A model generated the notes under the pieces. That model was not told where the DNA came from and made no database searches. It saw only the letters and a program-made list of their open reading frames with translations. Positions 42,971 through 51,119 of a DNA stretch of 64,000 nt are shown one piece after another. How positions within the stretch are numbered: the first letter of the stretch is position 1; each line of letters begins with the position of its first letter. Source of the DNA: an uncultured Bacteroidales bacterium. Lineage in GTDB: Bacteria; Bacteroidota; Bacteroidia; Bacteroidales; F082. Both the position numbers and the translations under genes were made by a program. The stretch is taken from assembly GCA_905234765.1 (NCBI GenBank), contig CAJOIF010000001.1, forward strand, positions 62,001-126,000. The letters run 5' to 3'.

Positions 42971-44776
42971 ATGAAAAAGTTATTCGCAATTGTCATCCTT
43001 TGTCTCAGTTGTTTCGGCCTCCTTGAGGCGCAAAGTATTTGGAAGCCCATCAACATCCCCGGCCATTTATTAGGTATAAGTGGCGACGGGAGCATCTTCA
43101 TACACAGTTCCTCCAGCGGTTTGGTACGCTCACAAGACGAAGGAGAGACATGGCAAATCGTTCTTGGGCAACAAACAGGCTATGACTCTTTTTTCAATGA
43201 TAATTGTTTCTATGTTAACAACGAAGGCCGCATCTTCGTCTTCAACGACAACCGTATGGCTGTCTCCTATTCTGACGACAATGGCAACACCTGGCAGCAT
43301 TCCTCCATGATATCTACATGTGCGATGCAAAACATTGGTGGCCTATATTCCTCAAATAACGACACCATTCTCATTTGGTCTTATGATGGGGAAATCTATT
43401 TCTCCACCGATGGAGGCAGCACATGGGATGGCACGATTCTCGAATTCATGGATGACAACCTCAATGTAAGCGACGTAATCGCGAACGCGGCAGGCGATGT
43501 GTATGTTGGCATCTGGCAATACTCTGGCTATATGAGCGGCATTTATCATTCTACGCTTTCTGACATGCAGAACTGGGAACTTGCCGCCTTTGATGGTGCT
43601 GCAATCTTCGACTTGGAGTTTGATCCTGATGGCAACGTTGTGGCCAATTGTTTTTGGTCAGGTCCACAATTCGATCATGAACCTGGTTTTTACCTAATTG
43701 GCGCAAATAGTTTTGCTTTGGCCAACAACGGGATTATTTACAAACGAAACATTACAATAAACAACACCGCGGTATTGGCCTATTCCTTAGATCATGGCGA
43801 GCATTTCTATAACACCGTCCAAAATCTTCCACTGTCTGAGCCTGCCCCAGGAGGGGATGATGGTATTCTCAAAAAAGGGTTTGACAACCACTTGTATTTC
43901 TTTGGCAACGGACAATACTGGAAAAGCATCCCCAATGCCAACGACATCCCGAGTTTCTTTCCATTCCCTTCCGAATGGTACTACGAAATCGAGTGGAATG
44001 ACGGCAGCATCACCTACCAGCATCTGGAGTGTGTCGGCGATACGCTGTTCGACCGTGGCAAACGCCCCAAAGTCATCGTGCGCAGCAACACACATTACGA
44101 CCGCGAAGAAACCGAGGTGACACATGAATATGTTTACGAGGAAAACGGCATCGTCTATTGGTGGAACCGTGACCTGCAAGAATTCACCACGCTCTATAAC
44201 CTCAACGCCAATGTGGGCGACGAATGGGAAATCAAGGTCGGCACAGAAAGCCTCACAATGCATGTGGATGCTGTGGAAAATTATGACTATGAGGACAAGA
44301 CCTATCGGATGCTGCGCGTGAGTGACCCTGAAGACCTCTTCAGCGGCGACATCGTTTGCGGCATCGGCCATCTTAGCAGCTTTTTCCCAGAAAAACTGAT
44401 GAACCGAGGCAAGAGTTTCCGTGTGGACGGCCTGCGTTGCTACTGGGCAGAGGACACACTGGTGTTTAAGATTGGCGATGAGGATTGTGACGCGATTTAT
44501 GGAGAACTGCATGGCATTGAGGAGGACGGGCCTTCGACAAGCTCAGGGACCTTTGCGGTGTATCCCAATCCGGCCAATGGTGTTTTGTTTGTAGATACGT
44601 TGCGCGCAACGTATCTACAAAAGGAAAACGCATACCGCATCACCAACCTCTTGGGCCAAATCCTGATGCAAGGTCACATCACCGCTGAAAAACAGCAGAT
44701 TGACATTAACAGCCTGCCCGCTGGCATGTATTTCATCAGCGTGGGTGGACAGACAGTGAAATTTATTGTGGAATAA
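42971..44776 (+). CDS. T9SS-secreted BNR/YCF48-like repeat protein
   Basis: The start at MKKLFAIVILCLSCFGLLEA gives a signal peptide; upstream in-frame codons from 42890 do not. The ~601-residue protein has sialidase-type Asp-box repeats (RSQDEGETWQIV, YSDDNGNTWQHS, FSTDGGSTWDG). The shared EWYYEI...CGIGHLSSFFPE module spans ~335-520, and the sorting domain (VYPNPANGVLFVD...YRITNLLGQ) follows. No full sialidase active site is visible, so it is more likely a propeller used in binding. It is the first of three genes running to 48626. Confidence 0.85.
   Translation: MKKLFAIVILCLSCFGLLEAQSIWKPINIPGHLLGISGDGSIFIHSSSSGLVRSQDEGETWQIVLGQQTGYDSFFNDNCFYVNNEGRIFVFNDNRMAVSYSDDNGNTWQHSSMISTCAMQNIGGLYSSNNDTILIWSYDGEIYFSTDGGSTWDGTILEFMDDNLNVSDVIANAAGDVYVGIWQYSGYMSGIYHSTLSDMQNWELAAFDGAAIFDLEFDPDGNVVANCFWSGPQFDHEPGFYLIGANSFALANNGIIYKRNITINNTAVLAYSLDHGEHFYNTVQNLPLSEPAPGGDDGILKKGFDNHLYFFGNGQYWKSIPNANDIPSFFPFPSEWYYEIEWNDGSITYQHLECVGDTLFDRGKRPKVIVRSNTHYDREETEVTHEYVYEENGIVYWWNRDLQEFTTLYNLNANVGDEWEIKVGTESLTMHVDAVENYDYEDKTYRMLRVSDPEDLFSGDIVCGIGHLSSFFPEKLMNRGKSFRVDGLRCYWAEDTLVFKIGDEDCDAIYGELHGIEEDGPSTSSGTFAVYPNPANGVLFVDTLRATYLQKENAYRITNLLGQILMQGHITAEKQQIDINSLPAGMYFISVGGQTVKFIVE
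44591..44618. repeat. 28-bp perfect palindrome within the T9SS domain coding region
   Basis: GTAGATACGTTGCG/CGCAACGTATCTAC between VLFV and the YRITN segment, the same site as in the paralogues. Confidence 0.85.
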
Positions 44777-44799
44777 CTAACAATGAAAAACATAAAACC

Positions 44800-47286
44800 A
44801 TGAAAAAGTCTATCATCATCTTAGTCTTAATGACTTTGGCCATAAGCACCTTCGCACAGAATTTCCATTTCTCCGCCGTGTGCGAATCAGGGCAGACTTT
44901 ATATTACCGTATTCTCTCCGAGGAAAACCATGAAGTGGCTGTGACATTCCCATGCAACACCCCGCCAGGTTGGTGGGGCTATACCAGACCCGAAGGCGAC
45001 CTCATCATTCCTGAATCTGTCGAATACAATGGCATCACTTACATGGTGACCGTTATCGACGAAGAGGTTTTTTCCTATTGCGCAATATCCAGTGTCATTG
45101 TTCCGAATTCTGTTACCACCATAGGCAATATGGCTTTCAGTGATATCAGTGCCTTATTGGATTTCTCCTTGCCCAACTCGGTAACTAATATGGGAGATTA
45201 TGTTTTTGATGGAACCACCCATATAATGAATGATGTGTATAACGACAAAATCTTTGCCTACCATCCAAGATATGACCAATTGCCATACGAAATTCCAGAA
45301 GGAATCGAAGAAATTGCAACTGGCGCTTTTTATGGCTGTTCGTTGATAAATGTTGACATCCCAAATTCGGTTCGGAGAATTGGGAAAGGAGCGTTTAAGT
45401 ATTCCGATTTGGTTTCTGCCATCATCCCAGCGGGTGTGACAACCATTGAAGAAGACGCTTTTTCTTATTCGAGAATTCAAACCATAACACTTCCCAACTC
45501 GGTGACCAATATCAAACAAGCAGCCTTTCTCGGTTGCAGTTGGATGGATTCCATTATCTTGCCAAATACTTTGCAAAACATTGGGAAGGAGGCTTTTCGT
45601 TCTTGCGAAAGACTTCATACCATTGTCATTCCAAACTCGGTTACCAACATAGGAGAATCCGCCTTCTCAAATTGCGCATCATTAACATCCGTTGAGCTTC
45701 CTAATTCTGTGACGAATATGGGAGGATGCGTATTTGAGGGCTGTGGCGGACTGACCGAACCTGTATATAACAGTCACTTTTTTGCCTATTATCCCTGTGA
45801 TTACGCTTCTTCTTACCACATCCCCGATGGCGTGGAAACAATTTTAAGTCGGGCGTTTTGGAATTGCACCCATCTCGACTCTGTTATCGTCCCCAACTCT
45901 GTAAAAACCATCAAATACCAGGCCTTCCTACATTGTGACAGTCTAACTTGTGTTTCGCTTCCCGAATCGCTGGAAACCATCGAGGAAGATGCTTTTAGGG
46001 AATGTTCACTAATAACAACGATAAACCTACCTAATTCATTGACATACATAGGCGATGGCGCATTTAGCGATTGTCAAAACTTGAGTGAGCCTTTGTATAA
46101 TGACCATTATTTTGCCCATTTCCCCAAAAACTATGCGACGAACTACACTATTCCCGAAGGCATCCAGGAAGTCTGTAATGCCGCATTTAATGGTTGCGAC
46201 AGCTTGGTGTCAGTCAGTTTCCCAAATTCTGTGACAAGAATCAGATATTATGCCATATATAATTGTCCCCATCTTCTGGAAATCAACATTTATTCCGAAA
46301 CTCCACCCGTCATAAACCTGAATGCTTTCTATCCTTGGAACGTAAGGCCTGCGGATGCTTTTATTTATGTTCCATTGGGCACACTCGAAACTTATTTGAA
46401 TGACGAGAATTGGGGTGGTTATTTTTGGTGCTTGGCAGAGATGGGAAACATTCTTGGCGGAAGAGAGATGTATTACGAAATCCTTAACGACGATGGCAGC
46501 ATCACCTACCAGCATTTGGAATGTGTCGGCGACACGCTCATCAATCGGGCTGGCAAACGCCCGAAGGTCATCGTGCGCAGCAACACACACTACGACCGAA
46601 ACCAGATTACCGAGGTGACCCATGAATACATCTATGAAGAAAACGGCAAAGTGTATTGGTGGAACAAAACCACTGAAGAATTCACAACATTATATGACTT
46701 CACAGCGAACGTAGGCGATGAATGGGACATAAAGGTAGGAAACGAAACCGTTACTGTCCATGTAGATGCCACAGATGAAAACTACGTTTACAACAACACG
46801 AATTACAGGATGTTGTATATCACCGACGCAAACGAAATTTTCAGCGGCACCATCATTTGTGGCATTGGCCATCTGACGAGTTTCTTCCCCGAAAAACTGA
46901 TGACGCAAAGTAAAAGCTTCCGTGTTGAGGGTTTGCGTTGCTATTGGAGAAATGGTTTTTTGGAACTCAAATATGGCGAAAGAGACTGCGACGAGGTGTA
47001 TGAACAATTGCACCATGGTATTGATGAACCTGGAGAAAACGGCCCTTCGACAGGCTCTGAGACATTAACGGTTTATCCTAATCCAACGGACGGTGTCTTG
47101 TTCGTTGAGACGCACGGCCGTGCGTCTCTATCGAACCAGACCTACCGCATCACCAACCTCATGGGACAAACCATTCTCACGGACATTATCACCGCTGAAA
47201 ACCAGCGGATTGACATTGCCAATCTGCCTGCGGGCATGTATTTCATCAGTTTGGGCGAACAGACTATTAAATTCGTGAAACAATGA
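44800..47286 (+). CDS. T9SS-secreted BspA-type leucine-rich repeat protein
   Basis: The 828-residue protein has a signal peptide (MKKSIIILVLMTLAISTFA). At least ten LRR_5 repeats of BspA type follow, with the unit VTNIGESAFSNCASLTSVEL and the phrase PNSV recurring (residues ~85-500). The shared EMYYEI...CGIGHLTSFFPE module spans ~557-750 and the sorting domain (VYPNPTDGVLFVE...YRITNLMGQ) ends it. BspA-like proteins bind host matrix proteins or other cells, so adhesion is likely. It overlaps the TPR-TM-HTH gene by 4 bp (ATGA), tying cargo and possible regulator in one transcript. Confidence 0.88.
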   Translation: MKKSIIILVLMTLAISTFAQNFHFSAVCESGQTLYYRILSEENHEVAVTFPCNTPPGWWGYTRPEGDLIIPESVEYNGITYMVTVIDEEVFSYCAISSVIVPNSVTTIGNMAFSDISALLDFSLPNSVTNMGDYVFDGTTHIMNDVYNDKIFAYHPRYDQLPYEIPEGIEEIATGAFYGCSLINVDIPNSVRRIGKGAFKYSDLVSAIIPAGVTTIEEDAFSYSRIQTITLPNSVTNIKQAAFLGCSWMDSIILPNTLQNIGKEAFRSCERLHTIVIPNSVTNIGESAFSNCASLTSVELPNSVTNMGGCVFEGCGGLTEPVYNSHFFAYYPCDYASSYHIPDGVETILSRAFWNCTHLDSVIVPNSVKTIKYQAFLHCDSLTCVSLPESLETIEEDAFRECSLITTINLPNSLTYIGDGAFSDCQNLSEPLYNDHYFAHFPKNYATNYTIPEGIQEVCNAAFNGCDSLVSVSFPNSVTRIRYYAIYNCPHLLEINIYSETPPVINLNAFYPWNVRPADAFIYVPLGTLETYLNDENWGGYFWCLAEMGNILGGREMYYEILNDDGSITYQHLECVGDTLINRAGKRPKVIVRSNTHYDRNQITEVTHEYIYEENGKVYWWNKTTEEFTTLYDFTANVGDEWDIKVGNETVTVHVDATDENYVYNNTNYRMLYITDANEIFSGTIICGIGHLTSFFPEKLMTQSKSFRVEGLRCYWRNGFLELKYGERDCDEVYEQLHHGIDEPGENGPSTGSETLTVYPNPTDGVLFVETHGRASLSNQTYRITNLMGQTILTDIITAENQRIDIANLPAGMYFISLGEQTIKFVKQ
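47107..47128. repeat. 22-bp perfect palindrome within the T9SS domain coding region
   Basis: GAGACGCACGG/CCGTGCGTCTC at the conserved site between VLFVE and YRITN. Confidence 0.85.
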
Positions 47287-48626
47287 AAACACACTGCTCA
47301 ATAATAGCATTCCTTTTGCTGGTGGGCCTCACAGCCTGCCAGCAGAAGGCGCGCTGGCTCAAGGAAGCCGAGACGCATTTCGAGCAAGGTCTTGAGCAAC
47401 GTGCTGCCAAACAAACAGAGGAGGCTGCCGAGTCGTTCAGCGAGGCGCTGATCGACATCAACCGCTGCGACCAAGACCAACCCGAGGTGAAGCGGCTGAA
47501 AGCACAAATCGAGGACAACCTCGGTTTCACCTATTGGAGGCACGAATTGTTTGCGGAAGCCTTGCCACTACACGAAAATGCCGCCACATTGGCCCGCGAA
47601 CTCAACGACTCCATCTTATTGATGAACGCCCTGCGCAACTGTGGCCGGGCAACAGCCTCGTTGGGCGACATCGATGCCGCTGAACAGCATTACAACGAAG
47701 CCCTTGCTATTGCCAAATCCATAAACGACAAAACGATGGAAAATGAAGTCCTACTCGAATCGAGCCGAGACGTGTATTTGGTGAAGGAAGATTACGACCA
47801 AGTGATTGAACGTGTCAGCCGAGCCCGCGCCGATGGCGCCGAAGGCGACAGCCAACTGACATTGGGACTAGCCTATTATTACCTGGAACAAGACAGCCTC
47901 GCCATTGTTCACCTCACCGAAGCCACACGAAACGAGATGGCGGGGGTGCGCATGTCGGCCTACCAAAGCCTCTATTTCCTCCATCAGCTTGAGGGCGACT
48001 ACCAACAAGCTTTGGAATGCCACGAGCTCTTCAACGAGAACATGATGCAAGCCGACAGCACACACCGAAGCGAACAGGTGCAGCGCATCAAGGCGGAATA
48101 CGACCTTCAGATGCAAAAAGAAGCCTTGAAAGCGGAACAAAAGCTTAAGAGCCTCTATCTCTACCTTATCTTGGGCGGCTTGTTGGTGGCCTTGGTCGTA
48201 GTATTGCTGCTGTTGCGACAGAAAACGCTGAGTGCCAAACTGAAAGCCGAGGAGATGAAGAACCAATTGGAGCTGGAACTGAAGAAAAACAAGGTCTATG
48301 TCACCGCCTTGGCTCTGACCGAACAAATCACCGCCTCGACCCTCGACTTCGACCTGAAGGAAAGCGAATGGGACGAATTCGTGACACTCATCGACAAGGT
48401 CTATGGCAACTTCACCCAACGCCTCACAGCACAATACCCCGCCCTCACCAAAAGCGATTTGTTGATCTGTTGTCTCACCAAGCAAGGCTTCAGCAACCAA
48501 GTCATTTCCATCCTCATGAACCTGCAAACTAACAGCTATGCCCGCCGCAAGTCGCGCATCAAACAAGAGAAGATGAACGGGCTGGAGGACGAACGGAGTT
48601 TTGAGGAGATCATCTATGACCTTTGA
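47283..48626 (+). CDS. TPR lipoprotein with transmembrane helix and C-terminal HTH-like domain
   Basis: The 447-residue protein has a lipobox (LLLVGLTACQQ) and TPRs (~25-260). One membrane span (LYLYLILGGLLVALVVVLLLL, ~283-303) and a coiled coil follow, then a C-terminal domain with LTKSDLLICCLTKQGFSNQV and RRKSRIKQEKM. It is closely similar in order and in the ICCL...GFSNQVISIL phrase to the protein at 21263. The ATG lies in the stop of the LRR cargo gene, so translation is coupled. A membrane-spanning regulator sensing the envelope is inferred. Confidence 0.78.
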   Translation: MKTHCSIIAFLLLVGLTACQQKARWLKEAETHFEQGLEQRAAKQTEEAAESFSEALIDINRCDQDQPEVKRLKAQIEDNLGFTYWRHELFAEALPLHENAATLARELNDSILLMNALRNCGRATASLGDIDAAEQHYNEALAIAKSINDKTMENEVLLESSRDVYLVKEDYDQVIERVSRARADGAEGDSQLTLGLAYYYLEQDSLAIVHLTEATRNEMAGVRMSAYQSLYFLHQLEGDYQQALECHELFNENMMQADSTHRSEQVQRIKAEYDLQMQKEALKAEQKLKSLYLYLILGGLLVALVVVLLLLRQKTLSAKLKAEEMKNQLELELKKNKVYVTALALTEQITASTLDFDLKESEWDEFVTLIDKVYGNFTQRLTAQYPALTKSDLLICCLTKQGFSNQVISILMNLQTNSYARRKSRIKQEKMNGLEDERSFEEIIYDL

Positions 48627-48644
48627 TTTATAGGGTATGTCTCT

Positions 48645-48672
48645 GCAGAGACGCGCCATGGTACGTTTCTAC
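48645..48672. repeat. Imperfect GTAGAGACG-type palindrome, intergenic
   Basis: GCAGAGACGCGCCA/TGGTACGTTTCTAC lies between the TPR gene and the zinc-ribbon gene, next to the latter's promoter. Confidence 0.7.
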
Positions 48673-48682
48673 AAAATTTTCC

Positions 48683-48690
48683 TATCTTTG
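48683..48690 (+). promoter_or_regulatory. Promoter -7 element (TATCTTTG)
   Basis: It ends 26 nt before the zinc-ribbon gene ATG and directly follows the palindrome at 48645-48672. Confidence 0.6.
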
Positions 48691-48716
48691 CCTCGTCAAA
48701 AGAAAAGAACGCAACC

Positions 48717-49514
48717 ATGAAAGTAAAATGTGATTTCTGTGGCTCGATGATTGACGAAACGAGCGTGCGCTGCCCAAGTTGTGGCGCACCTCTCTCGGGA
48801 GTCAACCGCACCGCCCCTGAGCAGCCCAAGACCATTGAGGAATTGAAGGCATGGTACGACGCGCACCATCTGCCGCCAGAGGAGATTACGAGATTCTTCA
48901 TCGGCAAGAACATCACTGAGCCAAAGGCCTTTGGCATTTACAGAAATGGCAGTGGCGACTTCGTGGTCTACAAGAACAAGGCCAACGGCGAACGCGCTAT
49001 CCGCTATCAAGGCACCGACGAGACTTACGCTGTCAACGAACTACTTCAACGGCTGAAGGCAGAGATTGTCGACCAGAAAGGCAACCGTCCAGCGAATGTC
49101 GTAGAGACGCCACAAAAGAAAAACAAACGGAAAGGCTGTGGCTGTGCAATCGCTTTTGCTATCTTGATGTTCTTCGCCATGCTGGTGGCCATCTTCGACG
49201 ACTCTGCCCCAAACGGTTATTACAAATACCAAGGCCAAGAATACTACCATCAAGGCTCAAAGTGGTTTTATTATGATGCCAATACGGACGATTGGTACCA
49301 ATCTGATGAGGCATCGAAATTAGACAAGGAAATCACGGATGACAACGCGAAAGACTACCAGTATTACAACCATTCGGGAAAGAACTTCGAGGAAACCTCA
49401 TGGTACGATGCGGGCAGTCATAGTGACGACTCTGGCTGGGACAGCGACAGCGACTGGGACAGCGATAGTGATTCGTGGGACAGTGATGACACCGATTGGG
49501 ATTCGGACTGGTAG
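48717..49514 (+). CDS. Zinc-ribbon membrane protein with acidic WDSD-rich tail
   Basis: The 265-residue protein begins with a zinc ribbon (CDFCGSMIDETSVRCPSCGA, ~5-24). A ~90-residue domain follows (GIYRNGSGDFVVYKNKANGE), then a basic stretch and one membrane helix (CAIAFAILMFFAMLVAIF, ~143-160). The outer part has YYKYQGQEYYHQGSKWFYYD and a tail of Asp/Ser/Trp repeats (WDSDSDWDSDSD). The ribbon is presumably cytoplasmic and the acidic tail outside the membrane, perhaps binding cations. No known function. Confidence 0.7.
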   Translation: MKVKCDFCGSMIDETSVRCPSCGAPLSGVNRTAPEQPKTIEELKAWYDAHHLPPEEITRFFIGKNITEPKAFGIYRNGSGDFVVYKNKANGERAIRYQGTDETYAVNELLQRLKAEIVDQKGNRPANVVETPQKKNKRKGCGCAIAFAILMFFAMLVAIFDDSAPNGYYKYQGQEYYHQGSKWFYYDANTDDWYQSDEASKLDKEITDDNAKDYQYYNHSGKNFEETSWYDAGSHSDDSGWDSDSDWDSDSDSWDSDDTDWDSDW

Positions 49515-49529
49515 CAAAGCCACACCGAC

Positions 49530-50270
49530 CTATCCCGTGACCATAAACACCCGCGAGTCTTTCCACTTGGAATGGCGCAGCATTTCGTTGGTAAAATGAG
49601 TACGGCTGCCCATCTGGTCAAGCAATTCCTTGGCCTTGTCGAATTGACGCAATTCGCGGTAAATTTCTGGCACCTCGAGGTCAATCTGCTCCTCGGGGTG
49701 CTTTTCCAATAAGGCCAAAAGGCGTTTCAGGTTGTCATTGAAATCTTTTATATTCTTGAGAAACAGCTTCTCGCCTTCAAGGATCATTTTGCGGTTTTCG
49801 TGCCACACGCCAAAACTCATAAAACCGTTGAGCAGGTATTTCAAGCGCACATGCTGATGGTTGCGGTGCAGGTCGTTGTAGGCCCACCACAGGAAACGAC
49901 GCAGGTAAATCTCGTTCTTTGGTTCGTAGTGGCTCTTCTTCAGGATGGTCTTGTAATGGTTGATGAGTGCCAGTTTCCCTTTGTTGTTGGAGAAGCTGAT
50001 GCCGAAAAACCGCCACGTGTTCCATGAATATACTTCGGCTTCGGGTTTTTCGCAGGTTATCAGCGGCTCAACGGGATGCTCTATCCAGAAAACATGTCCG
50101 CACGAAGGACACATCAGCATCTTCTGTGGCGTAGTGATTAGATTGTCGTTCAGCACTTTACCGTCAGAATACAAGATAGACTGATTGACCATCTCGGCTT
50201 TCAGGTTGCGACCTTCAAGCCAAGCCTGGCAATGCGGACATTGGAAGTAATACGAGTCGTACTTGAGCAT
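49530..50270 (-). CDS. Hypothetical protein with two CxxC zinc-binding pairs
   Basis: The 246-residue cytoplasmic protein has FQCPHCQAW at ~8-16 and LMCPSCGHVFW at ~52-62, which together would bind one zinc. The rest is helical and rich in charged residues (LYLRRFLWWAYNDLHRNHQH, YRELRQFDKAKELLDQMGS), with a TPR-like end. A clear Shine-Dalgarno (AGGAG) precedes the ATG, unusual in this phylum. I do not recognise the family. It is convergent with the zinc-ribbon gene. Confidence 0.6.
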   Translation of the reverse strand: MLKYDSYYFQCPHCQAWLEGRNLKAEMVNQSILYSDGKVLNDNLITTPQKMLMCPSCGHVFWIEHPVEPLITCEKPEAEVYSWNTWRFFGISFSNNKGKLALINHYKTILKKSHYEPKNEIYLRRFLWWAYNDLHRNHQHVRLKYLLNGFMSFGVWHENRKMILEGEKLFLKNIKDFNDNLKRLLALLEKHPEEQIDLEVPEIYRELRQFDKAKELLDQMGSRTHFTNEMLRHSKWKDSRVFMVTG

Positions 50271-50343
50271 CTCCTATCTTGTTTTGCGGCGGTAAAAGTA
50301 AGACATTTTTTATTTCCCGCCGATTGAGCGGGGAATAATTCTA

Positions 50344-50982
50344 TTATTTCCTGCCGAAATCTGCGGGGATTTCGCCCCAAATTTCCGTTTTCCATTTCAG
50401 AATAGGAACATCTATCGCATTGGCATTCAACCAGTTTTCAGCACGGGCAATCAATTGGAACAAGTATTCATTTTTGGCATTAGGCTGTAACTTGGTCCTG
50501 CATTTCTTCTGCCTCACCCAAAGCTGTGCATTGACCGAGTCGCTATATATGGGGTACTGTGTGCGTTTTTGCTTCTGCCAAGCGAGGGCATGAACGATGG
50601 CCAAAAACTCGCCGATATTGTTGGTGCCGTTCTCAAAAACGGGGCTTTTGAATAAGTTTACCGTGGTGACAGGCTGTGTCCCAAAATCGACGAACAGACC
50701 TTGATACTCCATCTTGCCCGGATTACCCGAGCAGGCCGCATCCACAGTGATGGCGGGACTGACAGGTTTTTCGGCAACACACGACAAATCAATCTGTGGA
50801 GTTGTTTTTTTCTCGAATCCTGTAAAACCTTGTGAAAACGCAGCATCGGCACTTGCTTTGTCGGGATACCCCTTATACTTGGCTCCCTCAAAGCCATCGA
50901 CTTCCTTTTTGCAGGCCTCCCAACTACTGTAAATGCCGGGATTGCGACCCTGCCAGACGACGTAAAACTTGTTCTTTGCCAT
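50344..50982 (-). CDS. rnhA: Ribonuclease H1 with N-terminal viroplasmin (hybrid-binding) domain
   Basis: The N-terminal ~45 residues (KFYVVWQGRNPGIYSSWEAC...GYPDKASADAAF) are the RNA-DNA hybrid binding fold found in viroplasmin and eukaryotic RNase H1. The C-terminal RNase H domain has the catalytic acidic residues in VDAACSGNPG (Asp), NNIGEFLAIVHAL (Glu) and PIYSDSVNA (Asp). It removes RNA from RNA-DNA hybrids. The gene starts 7 nt after the 3' end of tRNA-Arg and probably shares its promoter. Confidence 0.88.
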   Translation of the reverse strand: MAKNKFYVVWQGRNPGIYSSWEACKKEVDGFEGAKYKGYPDKASADAAFSQGFTGFEKKTTPQIDLSCVAEKPVSPAITVDAACSGNPGKMEYQGLFVDFGTQPVTTVNLFKSPVFENGTNNIGEFLAIVHALAWQKQKRTQYPIYSDSVNAQLWVRQKKCRTKLQPNAKNEYLFQLIARAENWLNANAIDVPILKWKTEIWGEIPADFGRK

Positions 50983-50989
50983 CGATTTG

Positions 50990-51061
50990 TACCCCTACTA
51001 GGACTCGAACCTAGATTTAAAGTTTAGGAAACTTCCGTTCTATCCCTTGAACTATAAGGGC
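50990..51061 (-). tRNA. tRNA-Arg (anticodon CCU)
   Basis: The minus strand folds as a full cloverleaf: acceptor GCCCTTA/TAGGGGT (two wobble pairs), D-arm GTTC/GAAC, anticodon stem GAAGT/ACTTT with loop TTCCTAA, and T-arm CTAGG/CCTAG with loop TTCGAGT. The anticodon CCT reads the AGG arginine codon. CCA is not encoded. Confidence 0.92.
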
Positions 51062-51074
51062 ATTTATTTCGCTG

Positions 51075-51104
51075 CAAAAGTACGAATCTTTTTCCGAATT
51101 GCAA
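51075..51104 (-). promoter_or_regulatory. Promoter of tRNA-Arg/rnhA (TTG, 19 bp, TACTTTTG)
   Basis: On the minus strand TTG at 51104-51102 and TACTTTTG at 51082-51075 match the consensus, 13 nt before the tRNA 5' end. Confidence 0.75.
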
Positions 51105-51119
51105 GGCTTCTGTCGAAAA

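Noticed and set aside
49420..49514. GACAGCGAC-rich repeats as a phase-variable tract
   Set aside because: Units are multiples of three and encode an acidic tail, so slippage would not switch the gene off.
50276..50343. GC-rich hairpin between the CxxC protein and rnhA as a terminator
   Set aside because: A stem is present (CCCGCC/GGCGGG type), but no T-run follows it on either strand.
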